Assembly: GCA_019931245.1 (NCBI GenBank) | Contig: JAINDL010000018.1 | Coordinates: forward strand, 1-51,689 | Direction: 5' to 3' | Length of the DNA stretch: 51,689 nucleotides | DNA from: Bryobacteraceae bacterium CoA2 C42 | GTDB taxonomy: Bacteria; Acidobacteriota; Terriglobia; Bryobacterales; Bryobacteraceae | In this document: positions 1-8,389 of the stretch, piece after piece | Layout of the letters: each line of letters opens with the position of its first letter | How positions within the stretch are numbered: position 1 is the first letter of the stretch | The notes under the pieces: model-generated | The model's input: the letters and a program-made list of their open reading frames with translations, nothing else | Databases searched by the model: none | Told to the model about the DNA's origin: nothing | Program-made: the position numbers and the translations under genes

Positions 1-14
1 ATTGGTTTCTGGAG

Positions 15-48
15 AGTTGACCACTTCTGCTCGGATCAAGTTGACCAC
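15..48 (-). repeat. IS21-type terminal direct repeats
   Basis: The 10-mer AGTTGACCAC occurs at 15-24 and again at 39-48, 24 bp apart (GTGGTCAACT when read on the minus strand). Pairs of GTGGTCA-type repeats are typical of IS21-family ends. They lie beyond the 3' side of the istA remnant, as the right end of an IS21 element would. The istB gene that should lie between is missing, so this looks like the end of an internally deleted element. Assignment is by pattern only. Confidence 0.5.
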
Positions 49-150
49 GTCGAAAACACCCATTGCCATGTGGCACGGCACGGCGAGCGTTGGTTCATTG
101 CCCCCGCCGCAGGCTCATAAGTCCTTTCCTGGGTACGCGCGCGGGCGTTC

Positions 151-540
151 TCATCCGCGCGGCGCGGCCGCGCGCCACGAGACCTCACTCGGCGCGGATA
201 TCGCGGAATCTGGCCCCGGCGGGTGGAGAATCGCTTGTTCGTCCGGATGCGGATCGCTGCGTTTGGGGCCTTTACCACGTGGCGGACGGTGCTCGCGAAG
301 GGTGACGCGTTGATCGGTGGTCAGCAGGCGAGAATGCGTCACGATACGGCGGGCGTCGAGTTCGATCTCGATCCGCTCGCGCAATTCGCGCACGTCCACG
401 CGGCGTCCAATAAAGTCCGCCGGAACCGAGTAGCGGTTGGTGTGTAGCGCCACGTAGCCTTCGTTGTCGACCATGCGTTGATGCAGCCGGTAGACTTCCG
501 GAATCCACGCCGGTAGCGGTTTCAGCTGCAATCGTTCAGA
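151..540 (-). pseudogene. istA: IS21-family transposase IstA, C-terminal fragment
   Basis: The minus-strand translation contains stretches typical of the part of IstA that follows the DDE core, including IPEVYRLHQRMVDNEGYVAL, TNRYSVP and EHRPPRGKGP. Reading from upstream, the frame is broken by a stop near 544-546, so there is no start codon and no catalytic domain. Near its 3' end (below about 230) the translation stops resembling IstA, suggesting a further frameshift or decay. No istB is present. Only part of a normal istA of about 1.5 kb remains, so the fragment is almost certainly inactive. It abuts a second transposase remnant on the other strand. Confidence 0.65.
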
Positions 541-694
541 CGTTCAGGAAGCGGTGAAGTTTAAAAACAAGACCACCGGGCTGCTGATGGAACATGGAAT
601 TGAGTACGTCAAGGGAGAGATCCATCAGAACAACCAGGCGATTTCCAAGATTTGCTTCGAACCGGAGACCCGGTTAGCGAAACAACGCCAGTAA
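539..694 (+). pseudogene. probable IS110-family transposase fragment
   Basis: A plus-strand frame of about 50 codons ends in TAA at 692-694. It includes FKNKTTGLLMEHGIEYVKG, which I recall as resembling the segment of IS110-family transposases that follows the DEDD domain (typically a stretch like KNKxxGLLME). There is no start codon, RuvC-like domain or C-terminal domain. It begins where the istA remnant stops, at about 540, and its end overlaps the last codons of the lyase/SGNH gene by 21 bp. The family call is tentative; that it is a broken insertion-sequence piece is more secure. Confidence 0.4.
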
Positions 695-2641
695 GGCATC
701 AGCAAACAGGCGCATCCCGTACGCATCCGGATGGTTGATCGCATTCAACAGCAGGGTGCTGTACGGGATGCCCTGGCGCCACAGTCGCCCGTAGCGGAGC
801 GAGGCATCGGCCAGCGGCACCCCGTGCCGGGCGGTGAACTGGCGCAAACCAGCAACGTAGGGGCGGGGGTCGTCATCGATCTCCCGCTCGCGCGTAAAGT
901 TCATCCGCTGCGCCTGCACGTAGTGCGGCGTCAGAATGATCCACGCCGCGCCGATCGCCTCGAAGTCGGCCAGCAGCTTGCTGTAGCGCTCCTCGACGCG
1001 GGCCGGGGTAAGGCTCGAGTCATTGACGAATTCGGAGATGATCAGATCCGGCTTCAGCGCCAGCACCTTCTCCTGATAGTTGTGTGCGCTGCCAGGCGGC
1101 TCGGCCAGATAGCTGCTCGTGTTTCTGCCGCCCCAGGCTTCGGTGATCATCTCGATGCGCGCCCGCGGAAACTTTTGGCGCAGCCGCGCGGCGAACTGCT
1201 CCTGCCAGCGCTGCGTGGCCCCGCCGGGCAGGTAGCCGGCGTCGGTAACGCTATCGCCCCAGGCGAGAATACGCAGCGGCTCGCCGGCTTCAAGGCGGCG
1301 CACGAGGCGTGCGATCACCGGATGGCGCTCGCCGCGGGGCGGCTCCGGATAAGCGGTTTCGAGAATCGGAAACAGATGGTCCGCCGTGAGCCGTTCGATG
1401 GCGCGGGGCACGAAGACGTTGCCGAGCAACCGGTCGCCGGCGACGAGCGGGGCGGGCGCGGGAGCGGCGGCGCGCGGCTCGCCAGGTCGCAGAGCCAGAG
1501 TTCCCGCGGCCGTCAGCACCACCGCGTCCAGCCGCATCTCGGCATGGCGATAGGTGGCGTAGACGGGCTGCTCGGCGCCGATGCGGCCGCCCGCCAGGCG
1601 CCCGAAGGTTCCCCACACCGGATCAAGCTCATAGTCCACCCCGGCCGTGAACAGCGCGGCGTCCGGCGCGGGGCCGGCGCGTAGGGCGAAGCTGGCCGGA
1701 TCGAGCAGATAGGCGCTGGTCGTCTCCTGCGAGCGCAGCCCGACGAGCCGTGCGCCGCGCGCCCAGCCGCCGGCCTGCGGGTTGTACACGGGCAGCGCAT
1801 CGTGCTTCTCGGCGGTGACGCTGCGGATCAGGGGCGGGGCGACGGCCAGCGTGTCGGCGGGCACGCCGGGGCGGGACACCTGGACGGCCCAGTCGCCGGC
1901 AAGGGCGAAGGTGGTGGGCGCGGCTTCGATTTCGGCCAGCGTATCGGCCAGGATGAAGTTGTCGAAGTAGATCGTATCCACCGAAGGCCGGTGGGGACTG
2001 CGATGGATCCCGGGCTGGCAGAAATAGACCGCCTCCGGACCCTTCGTCTTCAGCGCCTGATCGAGCACCAGCTTCCCGTCGAACCAGAGACGGACGTGGC
2101 CCTTGGTCTCGTCCTCGGACCAGCGGATGTGCATGGCCAGCCGGTGCCACTGGCCGGGCGTGAACTCCGCCTGCCAGTGCGTCCCGTTGCGGCCCAGGTT
2201 CCCGGTGCCGTACTTGATAAGCGTAGTCCCGCCCGCGCCCGGCTCCACCCACCAGGTCATCACGTTGTTGTAGCGCGGCGGCGGGTTGCCTTCCCAGTAG
2301 AAGAAGTTGTCGCGGTCCTGGGCCGCCGCAGGCATATAGAGCGAGAAGCCGAGATAGGTCTCCGCCCCCTCCTCAACGGTCACGCGCGGCCCGCCGAGTT
2401 GCACGCGAAGCTGACGGTCGTTGAAGACGTCGTCCGGATGAATCGTCATCCGAACGGCGTAGCGACCCTCGTGAACAATGTCCGAAACGACCTGCACGTT
2501 GCGCGGCGTTGCGTTCTGGCCCCGCGTGCCGGTCGCGGCCCACTGGCTCAGGTCTCCGGTTTCAAAATCGGCCCGGAAGAGAACGCGGCCCGCCACCGGC
2601 GCGGCGAGCCAGAGCAAGAGCAGCAGAAAGCGTGGCGGCAT
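674..2641 (-). CDS. secreted heparin-lyase-like / SGNH hydrolase fusion protein
   Basis: This 655-residue protein starts with a signal peptide (MPPRFLLLLLWLAAPVAG). The N-terminal part, about residues 20-240, looks like the jelly-roll polysaccharide lyase family related to heparin lyase I (FETGDLSQW near the start, then HWQAEFTPGQWHRLAMHI). A middle beta-rich region follows. The C-terminal third is an SGNH/GDSL hydrolase with the nucleophile block GDS at 462-464, an ND pair at 540-541 and the NHPDAYG histidine near 637. It probably binds or cleaves an acidic or acylated polysaccharide in the periplasm or outside the cell and removes ester groups. It lies 9 bp downstream of the TonB transporter gene on the same strand, so the two are likely co-transcribed. 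Lyase activity is not assured because catalytic residues of that domain cannot be assigned by eye. Confidence 0.75.
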   Translation of the reverse strand: MPPRFLLLLLWLAAPVAGRVLFRADFETGDLSQWAATGTRGQNATPRNVQVVSDIVHEGRYAVRMTIHPDDVFNDRQLRVQLGGPRVTVEEGAETYLGFSLYMPAAAQDRDNFFYWEGNPPPRYNNVMTWWVEPGAGGTTLIKYGTGNLGRNGTHWQAEFTPGQWHRLAMHIRWSEDETKGHVRLWFDGKLVLDQALKTKGPEAVYFCQPGIHRSPHRPSVDTIYFDNFILADTLAEIEAAPTTFALAGDWAVQVSRPGVPADTLAVAPPLIRSVTAEKHDALPVYNPQAGGWARGARLVGLRSQETTSAYLLDPASFALRAGPAPDAALFTAGVDYELDPVWGTFGRLAGGRIGAEQPVYATYRHAEMRLDAVVLTAAGTLALRPGEPRAAAPAPAPLVAGDRLLGNVFVPRAIERLTADHLFPILETAYPEPPRGERHPVIARLVRRLEAGEPLRILAWGDSVTDAGYLPGGATQRWQEQFAARLRQKFPRARIEMITEAWGGRNTSSYLAEPPGSAHNYQEKVLALKPDLIISEFVNDSSLTPARVEERYSKLLADFEAIGAAWIILTPHYVQAQRMNFTREREIDDDPRPYVAGLRQFTARHGVPLADASLRYGRLWRQGIPYSTLLLNAINHPDAYGMRLFADALLALFR

Positions 2642-2650
2642 GGCAGCTCC

Positions 2651-5600
2651 TCAGAACATGTACTTCAGAGCGAACTGCACGCGCCGCGGGTCGGCGGCGC
2701 TAGTGATGCGGCCGGCCGCGGGGGTACCGATCGACGTGCTCGGTACTCCGAAGTTGGCCGTGTTGGTCGCGTTGAACGCCTCGGCGCGGAACTGCAGCGA
2801 ATGGTTCTCCCAGGGCAGGGCGAACGACCGGCTCACCATCAGATCCAGGTTCTTCGTACCCGGCCCGTAGATGAGGTTGCGGCCGGCGTTGCCGATGGTG
2901 CCAGGGGCGTTGGCGGTGAAGGCGGTCAGGTCGAACCAGCGGTCAATCGTGCGCTCGCCGGCGGGCAGGTTCGGATTCCGGACCCAATCGCCGCGCACGG
3001 CGCCGCCCAGGTTCTGGTTGTTCACGTTGACTGAATGGGTAATCGGCATGCCGGAGTAGAGCGCGACGATGGCGCCCACCTGCCAGCCGCCGAGCAGCCA
3101 GTTGCCGGCGCCGGATTCCAAGCGTCCCTTGCCCTTGCCGAAGGGCAGTTCGTACACCGAGGAGAGGTTGTAGGCCAGGCGGCGGTCGAGCGTCGAGTTG
3201 CCCCGTTCGCGGCGCATATCATACGGTGTAACCACGCCGGTTGAGCCGTCGAGCAGATCCTCGTTGTTGTAGTCGATGTTATGGCTCCACGTGAAGGAAC
3301 TCAGGAAGGTGAAGCCTTTGGCGAAGCGCTTTTCGAGCTTGACGGCCAGCGAGTTATAGCTCGAATTCAGGCCGGTCTGCGCATAGCTGACGGCGTTAAA
3401 CTCGGGGCGGATCAGGCGGAGATTCGAGGCCACGGTGGCCGACGGCGTCCGGGGCAGATTGATGTTCTGGCTCCAGGCGAGGAAACTGCCTTTGGTGCCG
3501 TTGTAGCCCACGGTGAGCAGGATATCGAGCGGCAGGGTGCGCTGCACGTCGAAGAACCACTGGTAGGCGAGCAGGTTCTCGCGGAAATCCGGGAAGACCG
3601 AAATACCGGACCCGCGCGGGATGGTAGTGCCGAAGGTGATCTGCGGGAAGCCTTGCTGTACAAAGATGTTCGTGGTTTCAAAGGCCTGCTGAATGGCGAT
3701 TTCGGTGGCGCGCGGCGCGCCGGGGACGAAGTTGGCGTTATCGGTGCCGAGGTTGTTCGGCTCGCCGTAGAAGAAGCCGCCGCCCGAACGGATCACCGTC
3801 TTCGGATTCAGGCTCCAGGCGATGCCAAGTCGCGGGGCGTAGTTATTCAAGTCGTTCTTGCAGTCGCAGGAGCCGGCCTTCGGGAAGGTAATCTTCTCGT
3901 CGGCGAGGTTGGCTACATTGACGCCCGCGAAGAGGTAGCGGGAGACGCCCTGGCGGTCGGGATCGGGGAACGTGGCCTTGTAGATGACCTCGTAGCGGAG
4001 GCCGAAGTTAATGGTCAACGTGCGGGAGATCTTCCAGTCGTCCTGGACATAAATACCCCAATACTTGTTGTTGATATCCTCGCCCTGGTTGGTGCCGTAG
4101 CTGCCGCCGGAGACCCAGCCGAGGACCATGTCGGCGAAGCCGTTGCCCGTGTTGGCGCGGCTGGTGCCCACGTTGGGGCTCTGCGAGGTGAAGCGGCCGT
4201 CAAAGGCGAACTGCCCGCGGCGGAAGCGGGAGGCGTTGCGGAACTGGTTGGTGTGGCGGTACTCGCCGCCGAACTTGATGCTGTGCTTGCCACGCTGAAT
4301 GACGGTGCCGTTGTTCAACAGATAGGTGTTGATGTTATTCACATTGGGCCAGAAGCTGCGCGGTCCCATTTCGGCGAAGCCCGAAGGAGAGAAGCGGGTC
4401 CAGCCGTTGTTCTTGAACCCGTCGGTGAGGTAGTCGGCCGGGGCGTTCTTGATGCCGAGCTTGGGATTATCCCAGGCGTCATAAGGGATATCGAGAATCG
4501 TGTTGAACTGCGTCCACCCGAAGCGCAGATCGTTGAAGATCGAGGGACTGAGCGTGGAGGTGAGAGAGCTGGCGAGGTTGTTCCCGCGCAGGACGACCGA
4601 CTGGCCTTGGCCGCCGGCGGCGGGGAAAGGCAGCACGCCGTTCTCGAGGCGGTCCTGGTTGCGGCGGCTGAAGCGGGCGAAGAAGCGGTGGTTGGCGCTC
4701 ACATTGTGATCGCCGCGGAAGTCATACTGGTCGGCGTCATCCGAGTCTGAAGGGCTGAAGAAGTAGTTATTCGGGGCGTTGTCGAGGCCGGGGATGTTCG
4801 ACACCGGGTAGAGCGAGAGAATCCGACCGACCACGGGATCGAGCCGGGAGCGGGGGATGACGTTGTTCGGGAACTGCAGACGCGCGGCGGTGGCGCCCGT
4901 GCCGGTGAGCGTCAGCGGGTCGAAGACGTTGCGGCGGATGGCCGGCTGCTGGCTGAAGTCGAAGCGCTCGACAAGATCGCGGCTCGGCACCGAGGAGACA
5001 AACGAGCGGCCGGTGCGGATGCGGGTCCCCTGGTAGGAGCCGAAGAAGAAGGTGCGGTTCTTGATCGCCGGGCCGCCGAGCGTGGCGCCGAACTGGTTCT
5101 GCCGGTAGGTGGGTTTCTTCGCCCCGGAGGCGTTGGCGAAGAAGTTGGCGCCGTCGAGCTTTTCGTTGCGGAGGAACTCGTAAACAGAGCCGTGGAGTTC
5201 GTTGGTGCCGGACTTGGTGGAGACGAGCACCTTGGCGCCGGCGCGGTAGCCGTACTCGGCGCTCATGTTGTTGGTAACAACCTTGAATTCGGTGACGGCA
5301 TCGACGGGCGGCTTGACGGCCTGCGCTTCAAAGCCGAGTTGGCCGCCAGAGGTGCGCGAAGAGTTGTCGTTGCCGTCGAGGAGCACATTGTTTTGCGCAA
5401 TCTGCATGCCCACCGCGGCGAAGGCGCCTTCGGTGCGTGCGCGGGAGCCGGCCGCGAGATTGCCACCGGGCAGCACTCCGGTGGTGAACAGAGCCAGCTG
5501 CAGGTAGTTCCGGCCGTTGAGCGGCATCTCGAGAATACGCTTGGAGTCGATCACCTGGCCCACTTCGCTCGTCTCCGAGTTAATCAGTACGGCCGAGGCC

Positions 5601-5938
5601 GAAACGTTGATCGATTCGACCACCGAGCCGGGCTTGAGTTCGAAGTCGAGGCGGGCGGTCTGCCCGGTCTCCAGGCGTACTTCGTTCACCTTCTGCGGGG
5701 CGAAGCCGGCGCTCGAAGCCTCGACGCGGTAGGCGCCCGGAGGCAGCAGGGGAACGGTGTAGATGCCCTCGGCGTTGGTCGTGGCCGTGCGGGCGGTCTG
5801 CGTGGCGAGATTGGTGATGGTGACGGTGGCGCCGGAGATGGCGGCCTTTGAAGCGTCGGTTACCACCCCCTGCATGGCGGAGTTTTGAGCGAGCGCAGCG
5901 GAAGCCGCAAGAACCAGCGAGAGAGCGAGACGAAACAT
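2651..5938 (-). CDS. Oar-like TonB-dependent outer-membrane transporter with carboxypeptidase-regulatory domain
   Basis: The protein is 1095 residues long when started at the ATG at 5938, which places a clean signal peptide (MFRLALSLVLAASAALAQ) at the N terminus; an in-frame start 45 bp upstream would bury it. After the signal comes a carboxypeptidase-regulatory-like beta-sandwich (about 20-115, with GVVTDASKAAISGATVTITN), then a TonB plug (EMPLNGRNYLQLALFTTGV) and a long 22-strand-type barrel. It ends in ALKYMF, with the terminal aromatic residue expected for outer-membrane insertion. The Oar/CarboxypepD_reg type is abundant in Acidobacteriota and is thought to import oligosaccharides or other bulky ligands. 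No SusD-like gene is adjacent. The downstream lyase/SGNH gene suggests a glycan substrate, which is inference. Confidence 0.85.
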   Translation of the reverse strand: MFRLALSLVLAASAALAQNSAMQGVVTDASKAAISGATVTITNLATQTARTATTNAEGIYTVPLLPPGAYRVEASSAGFAPQKVNEVRLETGQTARLDFELKPGSVVESINVSASAVLINSETSEVGQVIDSKRILEMPLNGRNYLQLALFTTGVLPGGNLAAGSRARTEGAFAAVGMQIAQNNVLLDGNDNSSRTSGGQLGFEAQAVKPPVDAVTEFKVVTNNMSAEYGYRAGAKVLVSTKSGTNELHGSVYEFLRNEKLDGANFFANASGAKKPTYRQNQFGATLGGPAIKNRTFFFGSYQGTRIRTGRSFVSSVPSRDLVERFDFSQQPAIRRNVFDPLTLTGTGATAARLQFPNNVIPRSRLDPVVGRILSLYPVSNIPGLDNAPNNYFFSPSDSDDADQYDFRGDHNVSANHRFFARFSRRNQDRLENGVLPFPAAGGQGQSVVLRGNNLASSLTSTLSPSIFNDLRFGWTQFNTILDIPYDAWDNPKLGIKNAPADYLTDGFKNNGWTRFSPSGFAEMGPRSFWPNVNNINTYLLNNGTVIQRGKHSIKFGGEYRHTNQFRNASRFRRGQFAFDGRFTSQSPNVGTSRANTGNGFADMVLGWVSGGSYGTNQGEDINNKYWGIYVQDDWKISRTLTINFGLRYEVIYKATFPDPDRQGVSRYLFAGVNVANLADEKITFPKAGSCDCKNDLNNYAPRLGIAWSLNPKTVIRSGGGFFYGEPNNLGTDNANFVPGAPRATEIAIQQAFETTNIFVQQGFPQITFGTTIPRGSGISVFPDFRENLLAYQWFFDVQRTLPLDILLTVGYNGTKGSFLAWSQNINLPRTPSATVASNLRLIRPEFNAVSYAQTGLNSSYNSLAVKLEKRFAKGFTFLSSFTWSHNIDYNNEDLLDGSTGVVTPYDMRRERGNSTLDRRLAYNLSSVYELPFGKGKGRLESGAGNWLLGGWQVGAIVALYSGMPITHSVNVNNQNLGGAVRGDWVRNPNLPAGERTIDRWFDLTAFTANAPGTIGNAGRNLIYGPGTKNLDLMVSRSFALPWENHSLQFRAEAFNATNTANFGVPSTSIGTPAAGRITSAADPRRVQFALKYMF

Positions 5939-6013
5939 AAAGGTGAGTCTATCAAATAGGGTAGAATTCACCGGTCGGCCCAAGCAGGCCGCGGCGGCCT
6001 GTGGCAGTATCTT
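5939..6013. promoter_or_regulatory. divergent promoter region between transporter and esterase genes
   Basis: These 75 bp separate two divergently read genes and must hold promoters for both. On the minus strand TTGGGC and CCTATT are 17 bp apart and could act as -35/-10 elements for the transporter gene. A GC-rich palindrome (AGGCCGC followed by GGCGGCCT with one shared base) lies in the middle. The match to consensus is weak. Confidence 0.3.
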
Positions 6014-7639
6014 ATGGTGAGACTTCTCCTGGCAGCCGCATCCGCTATCGCCCTGTTCGCCCAGATTCCAACGACGGATACAAAGTTCACCGCCCCGTCG
6101 TTCGCCACGCTCGAGGAATGGAAGGCCCGCCGGGCCGGCCTGCAGAAGCAGGTGCTCTCGGCCGCCGGGCTACTTCCCTTCCCCGTCCGCAATCCGCTCA
6201 ACGCGCAGGTTTTCGGCCGCATCACCTACGCCGACTACTCGATCGAAAAGGTCTATATTGAAACGTTGCCCGGCTTCTATCTGGCGGGTAATCTCTACCG
6301 CCCCGTCGGCAAGAAGGGCCCGTTCCCCGGCATGCTGGCGCCCCACGGGCACGCGCAGTATGGCCGCCTGGCCGACGACGAACTCTTCTCGGTGCCCTCG
6401 CGCGGCATCAACCATGCGCGGCAGGGCTACGTCGTCTTCGCCTACGACATGATCGGCTACAACGACACCGTGCAATTGCCGCACGTCTTCGGCACCACGC
6501 CACGCGAGCAACTCTGGAGCTTCGGCCCGCTCGGTCTGCAGACCTGGAACTCGGTCCGGGCGCTCGACTTTCTCGAGTCGCTGCCCGATGTCGATAAAAA
6601 CCGGCTGCTTGTCACCGGCGAATCCGGCGGCGGCACGCAGACCTTTATGCTCTGCGCCGTAGACGACCGCCCCAAGTGGTCCGCCCCGGTGAACATGATC
6701 TCGCTGATCATGCAGGGCGGCTCCCCCTGCGAGAACGCCCCGAGCCTCCGCGTTGGCACCAACAACGTCGAGATCGCGGCGCTCATGGCGCCTAAGCCCA
6801 TGCTGATGGTGGCCGCCACCGGCGACTGGACCCGCAATACCCCGCGGGAGGAGTATCCCGCCATGAAGAAGCTCTACGATCTGTACGATGCCGGCTCGCA
6901 GGTCGAGACCGTGCAGATCGACGCGCCGCACAACTACAACAAAGCGAGCCGGGAGCAGGTCTACCAGTTTTTCGGCAAGCACGTCCTCGGCGAAACGGAC
7001 CTGAGCAAGCTCCGCGAAAAGCGCATCCGGCAGGAAAAACTGCAGGATATGCTCGTCTTTCACGGCCGGCCCCTGCCACCGAACGCCCTGGACCTCAAAG
7101 GCCTGTTCGCGCAGTGGATCAAGGCGGCCAACGCGCAGAACGCCGCCGAGCGGGACGTCAAGGTCCTCCGCGAGCGGCTCGCCGTGGCGCTCGGGGTGCA
7201 ATGGCCGCAGCGGGTGGAAGCCGCGCCCGGGGCCTTCGCGAAAGGCAAAGGCGGCGCCGTGCTCGCCATCGGCGCGGCCGGCCCCGGCGATGGACGCAGC
7301 CAACTGCGGATCGACCTGCGACCCGACTCCCCGGCCGCGGCGCTTGAAACCCGCTACTATCTCACTTTCAACCGCAGCGACGACGCCCGGCGCGTGCAGG
7401 ACATCATCAACGCCGTCGCCTGGCTGCGGCAGCAGGGCGACACCACGATCACGATCAAGGCCGCGGGCAAGGCCGCCGTGCTGGCGACCTTCGCCGCCGC
7501 GGTGCTGGAACAGCCAGTGAAGCTGGACGCCCCGTTGGGCGCGTTTCGCGGAACCGATGAGGAGATGATCGCCAACTGCTTCGTCCCCGGCCTGCAGAAG
7601 GCCGGCGGCATCCAGGCGGCCCTGCGGCTGTTGCAATGA
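6014..7639 (+). CDS. secreted alpha/beta hydrolase, acetylxylan-esterase-like
   Basis: This 541-residue protein begins with a signal peptide (MVRLLLAAASAIALFAQ). It has an alpha/beta-hydrolase core with nucleophile motif GESGGG (Ser204), a likely acid in ATGDW (Asp271) and a likely base in DAPHNYN (His306), spaced as in a catalytic triad. The N-terminal region with APHGHAQYG and AYDMIGYN resembles the acetylxylan-esterase/cephalosporin-deacetylase-like hydrolases common in Acidobacteriota. Residues beyond about 340 form an extra C-terminal domain with no family I can name. The gene is divergent from the TonB transporter, so it probably removes acyl groups from the same glycan; substrate not shown by sequence. 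Confidence 0.75.
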   Translation: MVRLLLAAASAIALFAQIPTTDTKFTAPSFATLEEWKARRAGLQKQVLSAAGLLPFPVRNPLNAQVFGRITYADYSIEKVYIETLPGFYLAGNLYRPVGKKGPFPGMLAPHGHAQYGRLADDELFSVPSRGINHARQGYVVFAYDMIGYNDTVQLPHVFGTTPREQLWSFGPLGLQTWNSVRALDFLESLPDVDKNRLLVTGESGGGTQTFMLCAVDDRPKWSAPVNMISLIMQGGSPCENAPSLRVGTNNVEIAALMAPKPMLMVAATGDWTRNTPREEYPAMKKLYDLYDAGSQVETVQIDAPHNYNKASREQVYQFFGKHVLGETDLSKLREKRIRQEKLQDMLVFHGRPLPPNALDLKGLFAQWIKAANAQNAAERDVKVLRERLAVALGVQWPQRVEAAPGAFAKGKGGAVLAIGAAGPGDGRSQLRIDLRPDSPAAALETRYYLTFNRSDDARRVQDIINAVAWLRQQGDTTITIKAAGKAAVLATFAAAVLEQPVKLDAPLGAFRGTDEEMIANCFVPGLQKAGGIQAALRLLQ

Positions 7640-7649
7640 GAGTATTGCG

Positions 7650-8378
7650 ATGAAGCGGGTGGCCGTCGTCACCGGCGCCTCGGCCGGCTTGGGCGCCGAG
7701 TTCGCGCGGCAGTTGCGGGAGCAGGGATACGAACTGATCGTGGTGGCCCGCCGGTCGGACCGTCTCGAGGCGATCGCAGGGGAGCGCTGGGTAGCGGACC
7801 TGAGCGTCGAGGCGGAGGTAGAGCGGCTGGCGGCGCACCTCGAAAGCCGCGACGACATCGCCCTGCTCGTCAATAACGCCGGCTTCGGTACGCAGGGCCG
7901 GTTCGCGGAAACGGCGCTGGACGCCCAGATGGTGATGCACCGGCTGCATGTGCTGGCGACGGTACGCTTGACGCGGGCGGTGCTGCCGGGGATGATCCGG
8001 CGGGGAGGCGGGGCCATTGTCAATGTCAGTTCGGTGGCCGGTTTTGCGCGGTCGGCCAACAACGTGAGTTACTGCGCGACGAAGGCCTGGATGAACGCGT
8101 TCAGCGAAGGGCTTTGGCTGGAGCTGCAAGGCACCGGGGTGACGGTGCAGGCGCTCTGCCCCGGATTCACCTACACGGAGTTCCACGATGTGATGGGCGT
8201 CGACCGGGCGAAGCATCCGCGCTGGATGTGGCTGGACGCCGGGTTCGTCGTTGGGGAGTCGCTACGGAATCTGAGCAAGCTCTACGTGGTGCCCGATTGG
8301 AAGTACCGGCTCTTTGTGGCGTTGTGGACCAAGCTGCCGGTGTGGCTGCGGCTGCGGGCGCAGTTACGGCGCGGGTGA
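7650..8378 (+). CDS. SDR-family NAD(P)-dependent oxidoreductase
   Basis: A 242-residue classical short-chain dehydrogenase. The cofactor glycine motif TGASAGLG lies at residues 8-15, the NNAG motif near residue 75, the catalytic serine in NVSSVAG near 127 and the YCATK catalytic pair at Tyr141/Lys145. The Arg-rich segment after the second strand (VARRSDR) suggests NADP preference. It starts 10 bp after the esterase gene and is probably in the same transcript. The C terminus carries a hydrophobic/basic helix (LFVALWTKLPVWLRL), as in membrane-associated SDRs related to DltE/YqjQ types. The substrate is unknown. Confidence 0.85.
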   Translation: MKRVAVVTGASAGLGAEFARQLREQGYELIVVARRSDRLEAIAGERWVADLSVEAEVERLAAHLESRDDIALLVNNAGFGTQGRFAETALDAQMVMHRLHVLATVRLTRAVLPGMIRRGGGAIVNVSSVAGFARSANNVSYCATKAWMNAFSEGLWLELQGTGVTVQALCPGFTYTEFHDVMGVDRAKHPRWMWLDAGFVVGESLRNLSKLYVVPDWKYRLFVALWTKLPVWLRLRAQLRRG

Positions 8379-8389
8379 CCAAGTCCGCA

